Shown here: positions 27,983-37,104 of the stretch, one piece after another
Position numbering within the stretch: the first letter of the stretch is position 1
Layout of the letters: each line of letters starts with the position of its first letter
Origin: Bacteroidota bacterium
Lineage (GTDB): Bacteria > Bacteroidota > Ignavibacteria > Kapaibacteriales > UBA2268
Direction: 5' to 3'
NCBI GenBank assembly: GCA_029974985.1
Contig: JARKQC010000360.1
Location: 124,001-188,000, forward strand
DNA length: 64,000 nucleotides
The notes under the pieces: generated by a model
Seen by the model: the letters and a program-made list of their open reading frames with translations, nothing else
What the model was told of the DNA's origin: nothing
The model's database searches: none
Translations under genes and position numbers: made by a program

Positions 27983-28029
27983 AAAAAAAAATTAGGTATT
28001 CTATACTTGCAAAAGCATAGAATACCTAA
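27983..28029 (-). terminator. Terminator of the AhpD-like gene
   Basis: TTAGGTATTCTAT (from 27992) pairs with ATAGAATACCTAA (to 28029), giving a 13-bp stem extended by two further pairs. On the minus strand it runs into nine T residues (27983-27991). Confidence 0.85.
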
Positions 28030-28110
28030 AAAACTTTTATACTTTAACACTTTTTCATAGTAATATATGCAAATTCACTTATATTATTATATATAGAACA
28101 AAAGTGAAAA

Positions 28111-28554
28111 TCAATGACCTTTATAAAGTGTTTTTGCTGTTACCGCATTTCTATTCCAGAAATTTATTTGATTAATTACAATTATCATTTGTGCGATTTG
28201 CTTTTCGGAAAAATATTTTTTTAAATTTTCGAAAGTATTTTGTTTTACACCGTGTTCGGATATTCGTGTAACTTCTTCAGTAAAGGCAAGAGCCGCACGC
28301 TCCTCATCTGTAAAATAAGGACTTTCCTCCCAAGCGGCAATAGCATTAAGTCTTTGCTCGGTTTCACCATATTTTTTTGCATCAATAGTATGCATTTCGA
28401 GGCAATAAGCACATTTATTAATTTGAGATGCCCTAATTTTTATAAGCTCTCTTAACTTTATATTTATATCGAAAGTAGATATATATTTCTCCATTTCGAT
28501 TAATATTTCAAGTGCTTTTGGTGCATTTTCATATATGTTTAGACGTTCTTTCAT
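28111..28554 (-). CDS. Carboxymuconolactone decarboxylase/AhpD-like protein
   Basis: A 147-residue all-helical protein of the CMD/AhpD superfamily. The redox motif KCAYCLEMHTIDAKKYGE gives CxxC followed by the conserved His, as in AhpD-like alkylhydroperoxidases. RLNAIAAWEESPYFTDEERAALAFTE is also typical. Its likely role is peroxide reduction through the CxxC pair, probably reduced by a thiol partner. It stands alone with a strong terminator and no visible peroxiredoxin gene nearby. Its exact substrate is unknown. Confidence 0.85.
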   Translation of the reverse strand: MKERLNIYENAPKALEILIEMEKYISTFDINIKLRELIKIRASQINKCAYCLEMHTIDAKKYGETEQRLNAIAAWEESPYFTDEERAALAFTEEVTRISEHGVKQNTFENLKKYFSEKQIAQMIIVINQINFWNRNAVTAKTLYKGH

Positions 28555-28631
28555 TTTTTTAACTTCTTTAATAAAACAAATAATATATTTATTGAAACAT
28601 AAATTATAATTTTATTTTATCAAACTATAAA

Positions 28632-30179
28632 TTAGTATTTATTTATAATTTTGTGCATAATTCTTTTTGATTCAGCAATTCTTTCTTCTTCTGGTAATGC
28701 CATTAATCGCTTATTCAAGTCCTTATCATTTTCTTTATGTAAAATATCCGATACATAATCAATAGCACTAGCGGGGAAAATACTATCTCTTTGGAATAAA
28801 CTACGATGTTGCAATAGCATTTCTGCTGATTCTGCACAGCTTGTAGATAAATCAAAAAGCTCCATAAAATTAGGTTTATTATTCATATTTACTGAAACGT
28901 AACTATTATCACAAATAGTCATTGCATCTTTAGAATTTACGAGTCCCCATTCAGCCGCCATAACAATACCAGCTAACAATAAATGTATATTGGCACTTCC
29001 GTCGGGACTACGAAGTTCGATAGTTTGAAGTCCTTCGCTATGCTCGAAAGGATTCGTTTGCTGTGGATTAAATTGCATAGCAAGGTTATTTTCTTTAGTC
29101 CAAGCAAGCGGCACTCTTATCAAGGCATTACGATTAGAATTACTCCAACAAACTTTTGTAGGAATATTTTGATTCGGAGCAAGTCTTAAATAAGATGAAG
29201 AACACATATTGCCAAATGATGTAAGACTTGGAGCATAGTGGCAAAGCCCACCTATTAGCTGTTTTGCTTCAAGAGTTAAATCACCTTTTGCATCAGTCAT
29301 AACATTAATTCCATTTTTCATAAGAGCATTATGAAAATAAAGCCCATTACCCGCGTGTTCTAATTCGATTTTTGGAGCAAAACTTGCGATAAAATTATGC
29401 CTATAAGCAATATTTTTAATGAGCCACATTGCAAGTATAGTTAAATCAGCGGCTTCGTCAATTGGAGTTGGTGATAATTCAATTTCTACTTGTTCGGCAG
29501 TTTTTCCATTTAATTCAGCAAATTCACTATCAAGTTTATGGATATAGCCCACTTCGTTATGAGCATATTTAATATTTCCCGTAATTTGAGATAATAATTT
29601 TATAATTTCATTTAATATATATCCCGTTTTAGTGTATGGAGACGACGCGTGATAACCCTTTTGCTTTGGCATCGTATATGTTTGATTTTCGATATTTCCA
29701 ATCAAATAAAATTCTAATTCACCATAGGAATTTAGTTCGAATCCAGTATTATTTTTCAAATTTTGCGATGCTTTTGCTAAAATATTGTCGGGAGCAAATT
29801 CTGCGGGATTACCCGTTCTATCACTAAAACGGCAAATAATATTTAAACTTTTGTCATCAAATGGGTTTAAAAAGGCAGTTTTATATACGGGTACAACATA
29901 TAAATCAGATTTTCCCGCTTCTACCATACCTTTAAATAAATTAGAACCATCGCAACGTTCGCCCTCTGCAAGAATTAACTCAGCTTGTTTTCGATTTGTT
30001 ACTGGTATTTTAAGCTCTTTAATTTGACCGTCTAAACCTGTGTAATTAAATGTAATTCGCTCAATATTTTTTCGTTGAATTACATTTATTAAATCTTCTC
30101 TTGTCCAATCATATTTTGCTTTATTAGTAAGCACACTTATTGGATTAAACAACGCAAAATTTACTATTTTATAAGACAT
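28632..30179 (-). CDS. glnA: Glutamine synthetase (type I-like)
   Basis: The enzyme makes glutamine from glutamate, ammonia and ATP. The 515-residue chain shows ERCDGSNLFKGM (equivalent of the FDGSS motif), GELEFYLIG (metal-binding Glu residues), HAGNGLYFH (ATP and metal site), an Arg-containing RLAPNQNIP stretch and ELRSPDGSANIHLLLAG (glutamate-binding region). It diverges from Enterobacterial GlnA in the substrate loop, and I do not see the adenylylation Tyr segment clearly. It is monocistronic and convergent to nothing. It would capture ammonia, including that released by the deiminase and carbamate kinase encoded in the window. A glutamine-synthetase-like ligase acting on another amine is the less likely alternative. 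Confidence 0.85.
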   Translation of the reverse strand: MSYKIVNFALFNPISVLTNKAKYDWTREDLINVIQRKNIERITFNYTGLDGQIKELKIPVTNRKQAELILAEGERCDGSNLFKGMVEAGKSDLYVVPVYKTAFLNPFDDKSLNIICRFSDRTGNPAEFAPDNILAKASQNLKNNTGFELNSYGELEFYLIGNIENQTYTMPKQKGYHASSPYTKTGYILNEIIKLLSQITGNIKYAHNEVGYIHKLDSEFAELNGKTAEQVEIELSPTPIDEAADLTILAMWLIKNIAYRHNFIASFAPKIELEHAGNGLYFHNALMKNGINVMTDAKGDLTLEAKQLIGGLCHYAPSLTSFGNMCSSSYLRLAPNQNIPTKVCWSNSNRNALIRVPLAWTKENNLAMQFNPQQTNPFEHSEGLQTIELRSPDGSANIHLLLAGIVMAAEWGLVNSKDAMTICDNSYVSVNMNNKPNFMELFDLSTSCAESAEMLLQHRSLFQRDSIFPASAIDYVSDILHKENDKDLNKRLMALPEEERIAESKRIMHKIINKY

Positions 30180-30478
30180 AATATTACCTTTATTCTTATT
30201 TTAATTTTTCTTTACGAATTTATATATATACATTTTAACACAAAAAAAATTGGATATTACTATTCAATAAATTGAAAATAATATAAAATAATATTTATTT
30301 TTATATAATTATATAGGGTTTTATCAATTAATTATTTAATAATTAAAATAGTATTAAATAAAGTAAACAAAATATTAAATTATTTAAAATAATTTAATTT
30401 ATATATATAAAATATCATTATATTTGTATTAATTAAGTTTGTTGCAACAAAATTATATTTTTTTTTTTATATACTATA
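30180..30478. promoter_or_regulatory. Divergent AT-rich region with candidate promoter for the HDOD operon
   Basis: About 300 bases of almost pure A/T between glutamine synthetase and the signalling operon. TATATTTG at 30419-30426 on the plus strand fits the TAnnTTTG -7 consensus 52 bases before the next start codon, but no TTG is found at the expected distance upstream. Nothing else is recognisable. Confidence 0.35.
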
Positions 30479-30817
30479 ATGTCCAAATTATTATCTTTAG
30501 ATTCTATTGAACCGGGCGCGGTACTTGCCGAGCCTGTTACTAATTCGCTTGGACAAACTTTAATTAATAGTGGAGTTGCATTAACAGCTAAACATATTTC
30601 AATCTTAAGAACTTGGAATGTGAATAGCGTTAAAATTGTTGTAGATTCTGATGATGAAATTACAGATATTAGCGAAGAGCATTTAGTGTATGCTAAATCT
30701 CAAATGCAGAAGATGATTTCTTGGACACCTCGAAACGATGCAGAACAAGATATAATTGATTTAGGAATTTTAGCAATAGCACATAAATATAAAAATAGTA
30801 TTAAAAGAAATGAATGA
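30479..30817 (+). CDS. Small protein resembling the N-terminal domain of HD-type signalling proteins
   Basis: A 112-residue protein. SLDSIEPGAVLAEPVTNSLGQTLINSGVALTAKHISILRTWNV is the small beta-domain pattern usually found in front of HD-GYP phosphodiesterase domains (LxPGMxLAxPVxxxxGxxLLxxGxxLT). Here it is a free-standing polypeptide with a short helical tail. It overlaps the HDOD gene start by eight bases, so the two are translationally coupled. It may be a regulatory or binding subunit of the HDOD protein, but this is inferred only from gene order. Confidence 0.72.
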   Translation: MSKLLSLDSIEPGAVLAEPVTNSLGQTLINSGVALTAKHISILRTWNVNSVKIVVDSDDEITDISEEHLVYAKSQMQKMISWTPRNDAEQDIIDLGILAIAHKYKNSIKRNE

Positions 30818-31661
30818 TAGAATAAATTATTATTTATATAAGTCTAACCAGTTTCCTACTTTACCTACAATATATACAACTTTAATGCAGGTGATGTCGA
30901 ATCCGAGGTCAACTATTAAGGATATTGCCGATGTGATAATTAAAGATCAATCTTCTGTAATTAAAATTCTTAGAGTTGTAAATTCACCTTTATATGGTTT
31001 GCAAGGTAAAATCGATTCTATCAATCAAGCAATTTTATTTTTGGGCTTTAATGAGGTTAAAAGTATTCTTTTATCTCTTTCGATAATGGAAATATATTCT
31101 AAAATAAAAAATTCTGATAAATTTAACGTTGTCGAGCTTTGGAAACATTCATTAGCCGTCGGAATAATTGCAAAAAAAATTGCAGAAAAATTAAAAATTC
31201 AAGATACTGAAAATTTTTTTATTGCTGGATTAATTCATGATGTTGGAAAACTTTTTTTCGTTCATTTTTTTGATGAAGATTTTGCAAAAGCATTAGAAAT
31301 GGCACAACAGAAAAAAATTCCATTGATGTATGCTGAAATGGAAATTTTTGGTACTGACCATTGTAAAATTGGAAGTGAGTTAGCTAAAAAATGGTATCTT
31401 CCAAATCAATTAAGAAATGTCATTGAATATCATCATAGAGGAAAGATAGATAGTAAAACTGATACTATGCTTTCGTGTATTCATTTAGCTGATATTATTT
31501 CTCAATTAATGGATTTAGCTAATTCTGGCGAAGCTATTATAGCACAGCCTTCTTTTGAGATTTGGAATATTATTAATTTTAATACGGGTTGTTTTAAAAG
31601 TATGTATGATGATATTATATCAGGGGTAGAACAATCAAATAGTGTTTTACAAATTAAGTAA
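30810..31661 (+). CDS. HDOD domain protein
   Basis: A 283-residue cytosolic signalling protein. The HDOD landmarks are clear: LPTIYTTLMQVMSNPRSTIKDIADVI, QSSVIKILRVVNSPLYG, INQAILFLGFNEVKSILL and GLIHDVGKLFFVHF, the last giving the His-Asp pair. HDOD proteins act in regulatory cascades, usually as non-catalytic relatives of HD-GYP phosphodiesterases. It overlaps the preceding small gene by eight bases, and the histidine kinase start follows within a few bases, giving a three-gene operon. No response regulator is encoded beside it, so the HDOD protein may itself be the kinase partner. That last point is inference. Confidence 0.87.
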   Translation: MNDRINYYLYKSNQFPTLPTIYTTLMQVMSNPRSTIKDIADVIIKDQSSVIKILRVVNSPLYGLQGKIDSINQAILFLGFNEVKSILLSLSIMEIYSKIKNSDKFNVVELWKHSLAVGIIAKKIAEKLKIQDTENFFIAGLIHDVGKLFFVHFFDEDFAKALEMAQQKKIPLMYAEMEIFGTDHCKIGSELAKKWYLPNQLRNVIEYHHRGKIDSKTDTMLSCIHLADIISQLMDLANSGEAIIAQPSFEIWNIINFNTGCFKSMYDDIISGVEQSNSVLQIK

Positions 31662-31665
31662 TTTT

Positions 31666-32979
31666 ATGAATAAAGATATTAATAATATTGAGAATAATGA
31701 ATTATATAATTTGATAAATAGTATAATATCATTTACTAATTCATATATAAATTTTGATAATTCGACAATATTAATCGAAGAATCATTTCAAGTAATTATC
31801 AATTTAAAAATCGTTAATTCTTGTGCATTTATAAAAATGGATAAAGAAACTTTTGATTTTTCAATTCATTCATCATATCCCAAAAATACTTTTGAATATT
31901 TTGAAAGTGTTTTGCAAAATTTATCTGATTCAGGAGAAATTGGTATAACTTTTAAATCTGGTAATTTTTATATTACAAATGATAAGGAAAGTAATGAATA
32001 TTTTCTTTTAATTCCGATGGTTTGCTCGGGGCATATTATTGGTATTTATATTATTGAATCAGAATATAACTTCGAAGATATATCAATTCAATTATTAAAT
32101 ATTTTGGTTTTATTTGTAAATTCTCTTAGTTTAGCTTTCGAAAATAAAGAATTACATTCAGAAATTGTAAATTCATCAAATTTACTCGATCAATTAATTG
32201 CCTCGAAAACGATTGAACTTGTTGAGAACAATCAACAATTATCTGAAAAAATTGAAGTTTTAAAGACTAATTTAAGTATGTCGATTCCTCATGAGGTTCG
32301 TACGCCAATAAATGAAATTATTGGAATGAATAGTTATCTAAAATCATTTTTTAATAATTATAATGGTATTCCTGAAGAAGATAAAAATGACATTCTCGAA
32401 ATTATTAATGATATTTCAACCTCGTCCAATAGACTAAAAAGCTTATTTGAAAATTTCATTTATCATACAAGATTATCATTAATATCAACCTCTATTACAG
32501 AAATTGAGCAACTTCAAAATAAATATTGCCCCTACTGTGATTCTGTTATCTATGAACAAGCAATTTTAAAAGCACAAAATTACAATCGAAAAGCAGATAT
32601 CAAAATAAATTTGGTCTCTGCAAGTGTAAAAATGGGTGAAGAATATTTAGCTAAGTTAATTGATGAATTAGTTGATAATGCTCTCAAATATTCACCCAAA
32701 GGAAAAGAAGTTTATATTTATTCATCAATTCAGCAAGATTATTATTTTCTTACAATTCACGATCAAGGCTTGGGAATTCCACAAAAATATATGAACCATA
32801 TTGACTCATACATACAATTTGATAGACAAAGTAATGAACAACAAGGTTTAGGTTTGGGATTAGGTATTATATTTAAAATCGTTGATTTACATAATGGTTA
32901 TATTGAAATAGAAAGCGAACAAAACAAATTCACTAAAATTATGATAAAAATTCCGATTGCAAAAAATTTAGTTTTATAA
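31666..32979 (+). CDS. GAF-type sensor histidine kinase with a CPYC motif
   Basis: A 437-residue soluble kinase. The ATG at 31666 is preferred over an upstream GTG at 31642 that would overlap the HDOD gene. Residues about 20-165 form a GAF-like sensor fold. A coiled coil precedes the HisKA box SIPHEVRTPINEI with phospho-acceptor His near 209. HATPase motifs follow: DELVDNALKYSP (N box), HDQGLGIP (G1) and GLGLGLGI (G2). Between dimerisation and ATPase domains it carries YCPYC, with Cys near 288 and 291. This CxxC is not usual at that position and equals the glutaredoxin active-site tetrapeptide. It lacks membrane segments and a receiver domain, and no response regulator gene is adjacent. Confidence 0.88.
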   Translation: MNKDINNIENNELYNLINSIISFTNSYINFDNSTILIEESFQVIINLKIVNSCAFIKMDKETFDFSIHSSYPKNTFEYFESVLQNLSDSGEIGITFKSGNFYITNDKESNEYFLLIPMVCSGHIIGIYIIESEYNFEDISIQLLNILVLFVNSLSLAFENKELHSEIVNSSNLLDQLIASKTIELVENNQQLSEKIEVLKTNLSMSIPHEVRTPINEIIGMNSYLKSFFNNYNGIPEEDKNDILEIINDISTSSNRLKSLFENFIYHTRLSLISTSITEIEQLQNKYCPYCDSVIYEQAILKAQNYNRKADIKINLVSASVKMGEEYLAKLIDELVDNALKYSPKGKEVYIYSSIQQDYYFLTIHDQGLGIPQKYMNHIDSYIQFDRQSNEQQGLGLGLGIIFKIVDLHNGYIEIESEQNKFTKIMIKIPIAKNLVL

Positions 32980-32987
32980 AGTGTTTA

Positions 32988-34223
32988 TTATTGCTTTAAA
33001 ATAGATTTTAATAACGCAATATATTCGAAATCCTTTTTTGTAATTATTGATAAATAATTCTTTGATAATCCCGAATAAATTATAATTTCACCACCAATTA
33101 CCTCTTTGCTAAAATCTTTTAATATTATTGATAAAATATATTCTTTGTTAGGATTTATTACAATTAAATTTAGATGAGTAAAACTATTTATTGAATAATT
33201 TAATTTCGAGAAATTGTAATATTCTTCTAATTCATTGATAATAATATATATATTTTTATTATTGATTTCTGTATTTTTATTGATTTCGAGTTTTTTAATA
33301 ATTAATAATGTAGGATTATTATCTTCATTAGAATTTATTATTGTTAAATTATTATTTAATTCAATTCCATTTCTAAATGTTAATTTAATATTTTTACTTT
33401 CTGCAATGCGTATCATCTCGGGATAAATCAATTTCAATCCAGCTAATGCGGCATTATAAGCATTTTCATAGCTTAAATGATTTATTAATTTTGCTTTTTT
33501 ATTAATGAAAGGGTCGGAATCATAAATTCCATCAACATTTGTCCAAATAGTAAGCTCATTTATATTGAGGTACTTTGCAAAAATCGTTGCTGTAAGATTC
33601 GAACTTTCAAATCCCATAGTTGTTGTATGACCATTTGAATCCTCGCCTACAAATCCTTGAATTATGATATTTTTATAATTATCAAATTTTTTACTTAAAT
33701 CATTATTTATTATACTTTCAATTATTTCATAATTTGGATTTGCATCAGTAAAATTGGAGTCAGTTTTTATAAAATTTCGAGCGTCTAATATTTTAGTATT
33801 ACTTTTATCATCGAAATATGATTTTATCAGTTCTAAAGCAAGGTCTTCGCCAAAGGCAATAAATCTATCAAATACCTTTGCTGTTAATTCTTGCGTTATA
33901 GAGATGCTTTTAATTATTTTTTGAGTTTTTATATATATTTCTTCTATATTTTGTATAAAAAGATTAAATTTTACTTCATTTAAAATTGATTTTGCTAATT
34001 CATAATGCTGATAAAAAATTTCATTGAGAATCTTTTGGGCTTGCGCTAATTCTGAATTTTCAGCTTGTAGCAAACATTGCTTTAATTTAGAACTTGTAAA
34101 AGCCAAGGCAGAAATAACAACGAGATTTTTTCCTTCGCTTTCATTCAAAAATTTACACATATTTAAAAAACCAATTTTTTCAGATATTACCGCTCCACCA
34201 AATTTATGAACTGCAATTTTCAT
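32988..34223 (-). CDS. lysC: Aspartate kinase
   Basis: It phosphorylates aspartate in the first step of the lysine, threonine and methionine pathway. The 411-residue protein starts MKIAVHKFGGAVISE with the KFGG nucleotide motif. It continues with FIAFGEDLALELI, GFVGEDSNGHTTTMGFESSNLTA and LTIWTNVDGIYDSDP, all typical of aspartokinases. The C-terminal 120 residues should form two ACT domains for feedback control, but they are short of recognisable motifs and rich in Asn and Ile, so allosteric control is uncertain. It has no homoserine dehydrogenase fusion. It is convergent with the histidine kinase gene (stops nine bases apart) and otherwise isolated. Confidence 0.87.
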   Translation of the reverse strand: MKIAVHKFGGAVISEKIGFLNMCKFLNESEGKNLVVISALAFTSSKLKQCLLQAENSELAQAQKILNEIFYQHYELAKSILNEVKFNLFIQNIEEIYIKTQKIIKSISITQELTAKVFDRFIAFGEDLALELIKSYFDDKSNTKILDARNFIKTDSNFTDANPNYEIIESIINNDLSKKFDNYKNIIIQGFVGEDSNGHTTTMGFESSNLTATIFAKYLNINELTIWTNVDGIYDSDPFINKKAKLINHLSYENAYNAALAGLKLIYPEMIRIAESKNIKLTFRNGIELNNNLTIINSNEDNNPTLLIIKKLEINKNTEINNKNIYIIINELEEYYNFSKLNYSINSFTHLNLIVINPNKEYILSIILKDFSKEVIGGEIIIYSGLSKNYLSIITKKDFEYIALLKSILKQ

Positions 34224-34532
34224 TAAAATAATTTCCTTGTGATGAATATTGTTTACTACGAAAATAAATATAAAATAACATTATTATCCAATATAAAATA
34301 AAAATAGTTTAAAATTATTTTATTAAATTCATATAACAGTTATATTTGTACATATTAAAAGAATTTATATGTTTTACATTCTTTATATATAGAGTTTTTA
34401 ACAAAGTATTATGCCACCAAATTTTGTGTCAAAATTCATATATTTTTATGCTGATAGTAAAAAATAAATGAACCTTTTATAATGTTTTTTTAATATATTT
34501 GTATTTTATTTTATTATTTTCAAAGAAACAAG
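34224..34532. promoter_or_regulatory. AT-rich intergenic region with candidate -7 boxes
   Basis: TATATTTG occurs twice on the plus strand, at 34341-34348 and 34494-34501. The second lies 31 bases before the 34533 start codon and is the better candidate. Neither has a TTG at the consensus distance. No other structure is seen. Confidence 0.35.
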
Positions 34533-34955
34533 ATGAAATCAGATGAAAATAAATTTAAATTTCAGAAAGCCATTGGATTAGTTCTTTTAATCCCTTCTTC
34601 AGTAGTACTTCTTTTTGGCTTAATAGGAGGAATTTTTTCAACTGATGGTTTAAATATTATTCTTGGTACCTTATTGATAAGCGGTACTCCACTTATTTTT
34701 GGAGCAATTTTATATTTTAACGCAAAAAAGAAACTCCTTTTTAATGAAAGTATTAAATATGAAAAAACCGTGCTAAATGCTGCCACAAAAAATTCGGGTA
34801 TTCTCAACATAGCACTATTAAGTCAAGAAACTTCATTATCGCTTAATGAATCAAAAAAAATCCTTGATGAATTTACAATCAAAGGTTATTGTACGGTCGA
34901 AGTGAATGATAATGGAGTGGTTGAATATTATTTTACAAGTATGCTAAAAGAGTAA
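34533..34955 (+). CDS. Small membrane protein with C-terminal winged-helix-like domain
   Basis: A 140-residue protein that I do not recognise by family. Two hydrophobic segments (about residues 14-35 and 41-62) form a membrane hairpin. The soluble tail (about 70-140) reads like a winged helix: LNAATKNSGILNIALLSQETSLSLNESKKILDEFTIKGYCTVEVNDNGVVEYYF. It has a helix-turn-helix followed by a beta wing and aligns with the style of two-TM plus wHTH proteins seen in many bacteria. The msrC gene starts three bases after its stop, suggesting an operon. Confidence 0.68.
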   Translation: MKSDENKFKFQKAIGLVLLIPSSVVLLFGLIGGIFSTDGLNIILGTLLISGTPLIFGAILYFNAKKKLLFNESIKYEKTVLNAATKNSGILNIALLSQETSLSLNESKKILDEFTIKGYCTVEVNDNGVVEYYFTSMLKE

Positions 34956-34958
34956 TTT

Positions 34959-35426
34959 ATGTCTTCAACGAGTAGTATAAACGAGCTTTTAAGCGAAGAA
35001 AGTAATTTTATTTCAAATGCCGCAAATTTTTCGGCATATATTTTTAACAATTATGAAAATCTTAATTGGGTGGGATTTTATATGCTTAGTGGCGATGATT
35101 TATTGCTAAGTGTTTTTCAAGGCAAACCCGCATGTTTAAGAATTTCATTAGGAAAAGGAGTTTGTGGATATTCAGCTATTAATAAAAAGCCAATTATTGT
35201 CTCTGATGTAAATCAATTCGCAGGGCATATTGCTTGCGACACAGCATCACGCTCCGAAATAGTCATACCAATCATAAAAAACGACAAATTATATGGTGTT
35301 TTAGATATTGATAGCCCAATTATATCACGATTTAATAATGCAGATTTAGAGGAATTTACTAATCTATTAAATATATTAATCGAAAATTCTGACTTAGAAA
35401 AAATTTATGATTATTATAATGCGTAA
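34959..35426 (+). CDS. msrC: Free methionine-(R)-sulfoxide reductase (GAF domain)
   Basis: A 155-residue GAF-domain enzyme that reduces free methionine R-sulfoxide with thioredoxin-type electron donors. The three catalytic cysteines lie at 59 (GKPAC), 69 (GKGVC) and 93 (HIACD). Their spacing of 10 and 24 residues equals that of the characterised E. coli enzyme (84, 94, 118). NLNWVGFYML and SRSEIVIPII are further family motifs. It follows the two-TM gene by three bases and overlaps the next gene by about eight, so the three are likely co-transcribed. It has no signal peptide and acts in the cytoplasm. Confidence 0.92.
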   Translation: MSSTSSINELLSEESNFISNAANFSAYIFNNYENLNWVGFYMLSGDDLLLSVFQGKPACLRISLGKGVCGYSAINKKPIIVSDVNQFAGHIACDTASRSEIVIPIIKNDKLYGVLDIDSPIISRFNNADLEEFTNLLNILIENSDLEKIYDYYNA

Positions 35427-37104
35427 TTTCATAATAATATTTTTTTTCTTTTTAAATTTATATATAGTAAATTCTAATGTTGTAATTAATGAAGTAATGC
35501 CTATTCCACTTGTTGGCGAACCCGAATGGATTGAATTATATAATTTTAGTAACGAAAATATAGATATCCACGGCTACAAAATAAACGACGCTACAGGTAT
35601 AAAAAAAATTCCATATTTTACTTTAAATTCAAATACTTATGCAGTATTAACAAAAGATACAAATCTATTAAAATCATTTCGTAATATTCCAAATGACGCT
35701 TTATTGATTGAAACAGCTATCCCCTCGCTAAATAATACAAGCGATTATTTAGTATTAAAAAATAACAATGATATTATTATTGATTCGATATTTTATAATA
35801 TGAAATGGGGTTCAAAATACTTTTCTCTTGAAAGAATTGACGCGGAAATCCCCGCAATAAATCAAGAAAATTGGTCAATTTCGCAAAATCCAGCTGGGGC
35901 AAGTCCCGGCTTTCAAAATAGTAATATAAAATATCTATTTGATATTTCTTGTAATAAATTATTTATTTCTAATGATTTTCATAATATTTCAACTCAGATA
36001 AATGATATTGGAAAAAATAAAATTACAAATTTTGATTTTTCTCTTTATATAGATTTTAATAATGATGAAGAAATTAATGAAAATGAGAAAATTATTGATT
36101 TTAATAATATTCTATTTGATAATTTCGACACGATTATTTCATTTCCAATAAATTCATTTATCGAAAAAATTGAAAAAAATGGGATTTATTCATTTATAGC
36201 TATTGCAAAATCTCTAAAAGATGAAAATCCAAATAATGACACAATTTTTGCAGAAATTTATATACGCAAAGAAGTGCCAATTGTAAAGATTAATGAATTT
36301 ATGTATGATGTAACAAGTGATAAAACAGAATTTATCGAAATTTGGAATGGCGGGCAAGATACATTAATAATGGATAATTTTGTAATTTGGGATGCCGCAG
36401 GTTCGCTTGAAAAAGAGAACATTAAGATTAATTCAAGTGAATTTAAAATTCCACCAAATGATTTTGGAGTTGTTTGTTGGGATAGTTTGTTTTATAATGA
36501 ATATCCCGAATTTATTAATAATCCACGAGTTTACTGCTATCGAACAAATTTTAACTTAAATCTATCAAGCGATTTAATTGTATTAGCAGATATTAACGGA
36601 AAAATTTATGATTCACTAACATATTTTAATAATTGGCATACAAAATCAATTATCGAAACAAAAAATCGTAGCCTCGAAAAAATAAACGAGCATTTAATTA
36701 GTTACGATAAAAATTCTTGGGCAACGTGTAGTAATATTCAAGGTGCAACACCGTTATCAAAAAATAGCGTGAATATTCCTCCGAGCGCGGAAATTGAACT
36801 TGATATTTCGCCAAATCCATTCGCACCAAATTCAAAATCTAACGATGCTATTACAAAAATAAATATTAAATTACCTTTTGCAATGTCTTTTCTTAATGCA
36901 AGCGTTTTCGATTTATCGGGTTATAAGGTCGCCGAACTTGCAAATAATCGTTATACCGGTGGCATTGCTTACCTTGAATGGGATGGTAAAAATTCAAAAA
37001 AATACAATCTACAAATTGGTCAATATGTTTTATTTATCGAGGCGACAGATTATGATACAGGAGCAGTGGCAAGCAAAAAAGCAATAATTGTAATTGCTGA
37101 TTAA
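35419..37104 (+). CDS. Secreted lamin-tail-domain protein with C-terminal FlgD/T9SS-like domain
   Basis: A protein of about 561 residues. The ATG at 35419 begins directly with a signal peptide (MRNFIIIFFFFLNLYIVNS). An ATG at 35407 is possible. Two lamin-tail (LTD) beta domains are visible: VVINEVMPIPLVGEPEWIEL at the N-terminus and VKINEFMYDVTSDKTEFIEI near residue 290. A CARDB-like segment lies between them (about 185-280). The last 95 residues begin ISPNPFAPNSKSND and contain GYKVAELANN and YLEWDGKNS, a FlgD-Ig-like fold used as a C-terminal domain in many secreted FCB-group proteins. It is likely exported. Its function is unknown, and LTD domains occur beside nucleases and in surface proteins. 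Confidence 0.82.
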   Translation: MRNFIIIFFFFLNLYIVNSNVVINEVMPIPLVGEPEWIELYNFSNENIDIHGYKINDATGIKKIPYFTLNSNTYAVLTKDTNLLKSFRNIPNDALLIETAIPSLNNTSDYLVLKNNNDIIIDSIFYNMKWGSKYFSLERIDAEIPAINQENWSISQNPAGASPGFQNSNIKYLFDISCNKLFISNDFHNISTQINDIGKNKITNFDFSLYIDFNNDEEINENEKIIDFNNILFDNFDTIISFPINSFIEKIEKNGIYSFIAIAKSLKDENPNNDTIFAEIYIRKEVPIVKINEFMYDVTSDKTEFIEIWNGGQDTLIMDNFVIWDAAGSLEKENIKINSSEFKIPPNDFGVVCWDSLFYNEYPEFINNPRVYCYRTNFNLNLSSDLIVLADINGKIYDSLTYFNNWHTKSIIETKNRSLEKINEHLISYDKNSWATCSNIQGATPLSKNSVNIPPSAEIELDISPNPFAPNSKSNDAITKINIKLPFAMSFLNASVFDLSGYKVAELANNRYTGGIAYLEWDGKNSKKYNLQIGQYVLFIEATDYDTGAVASKKAIIVIAD

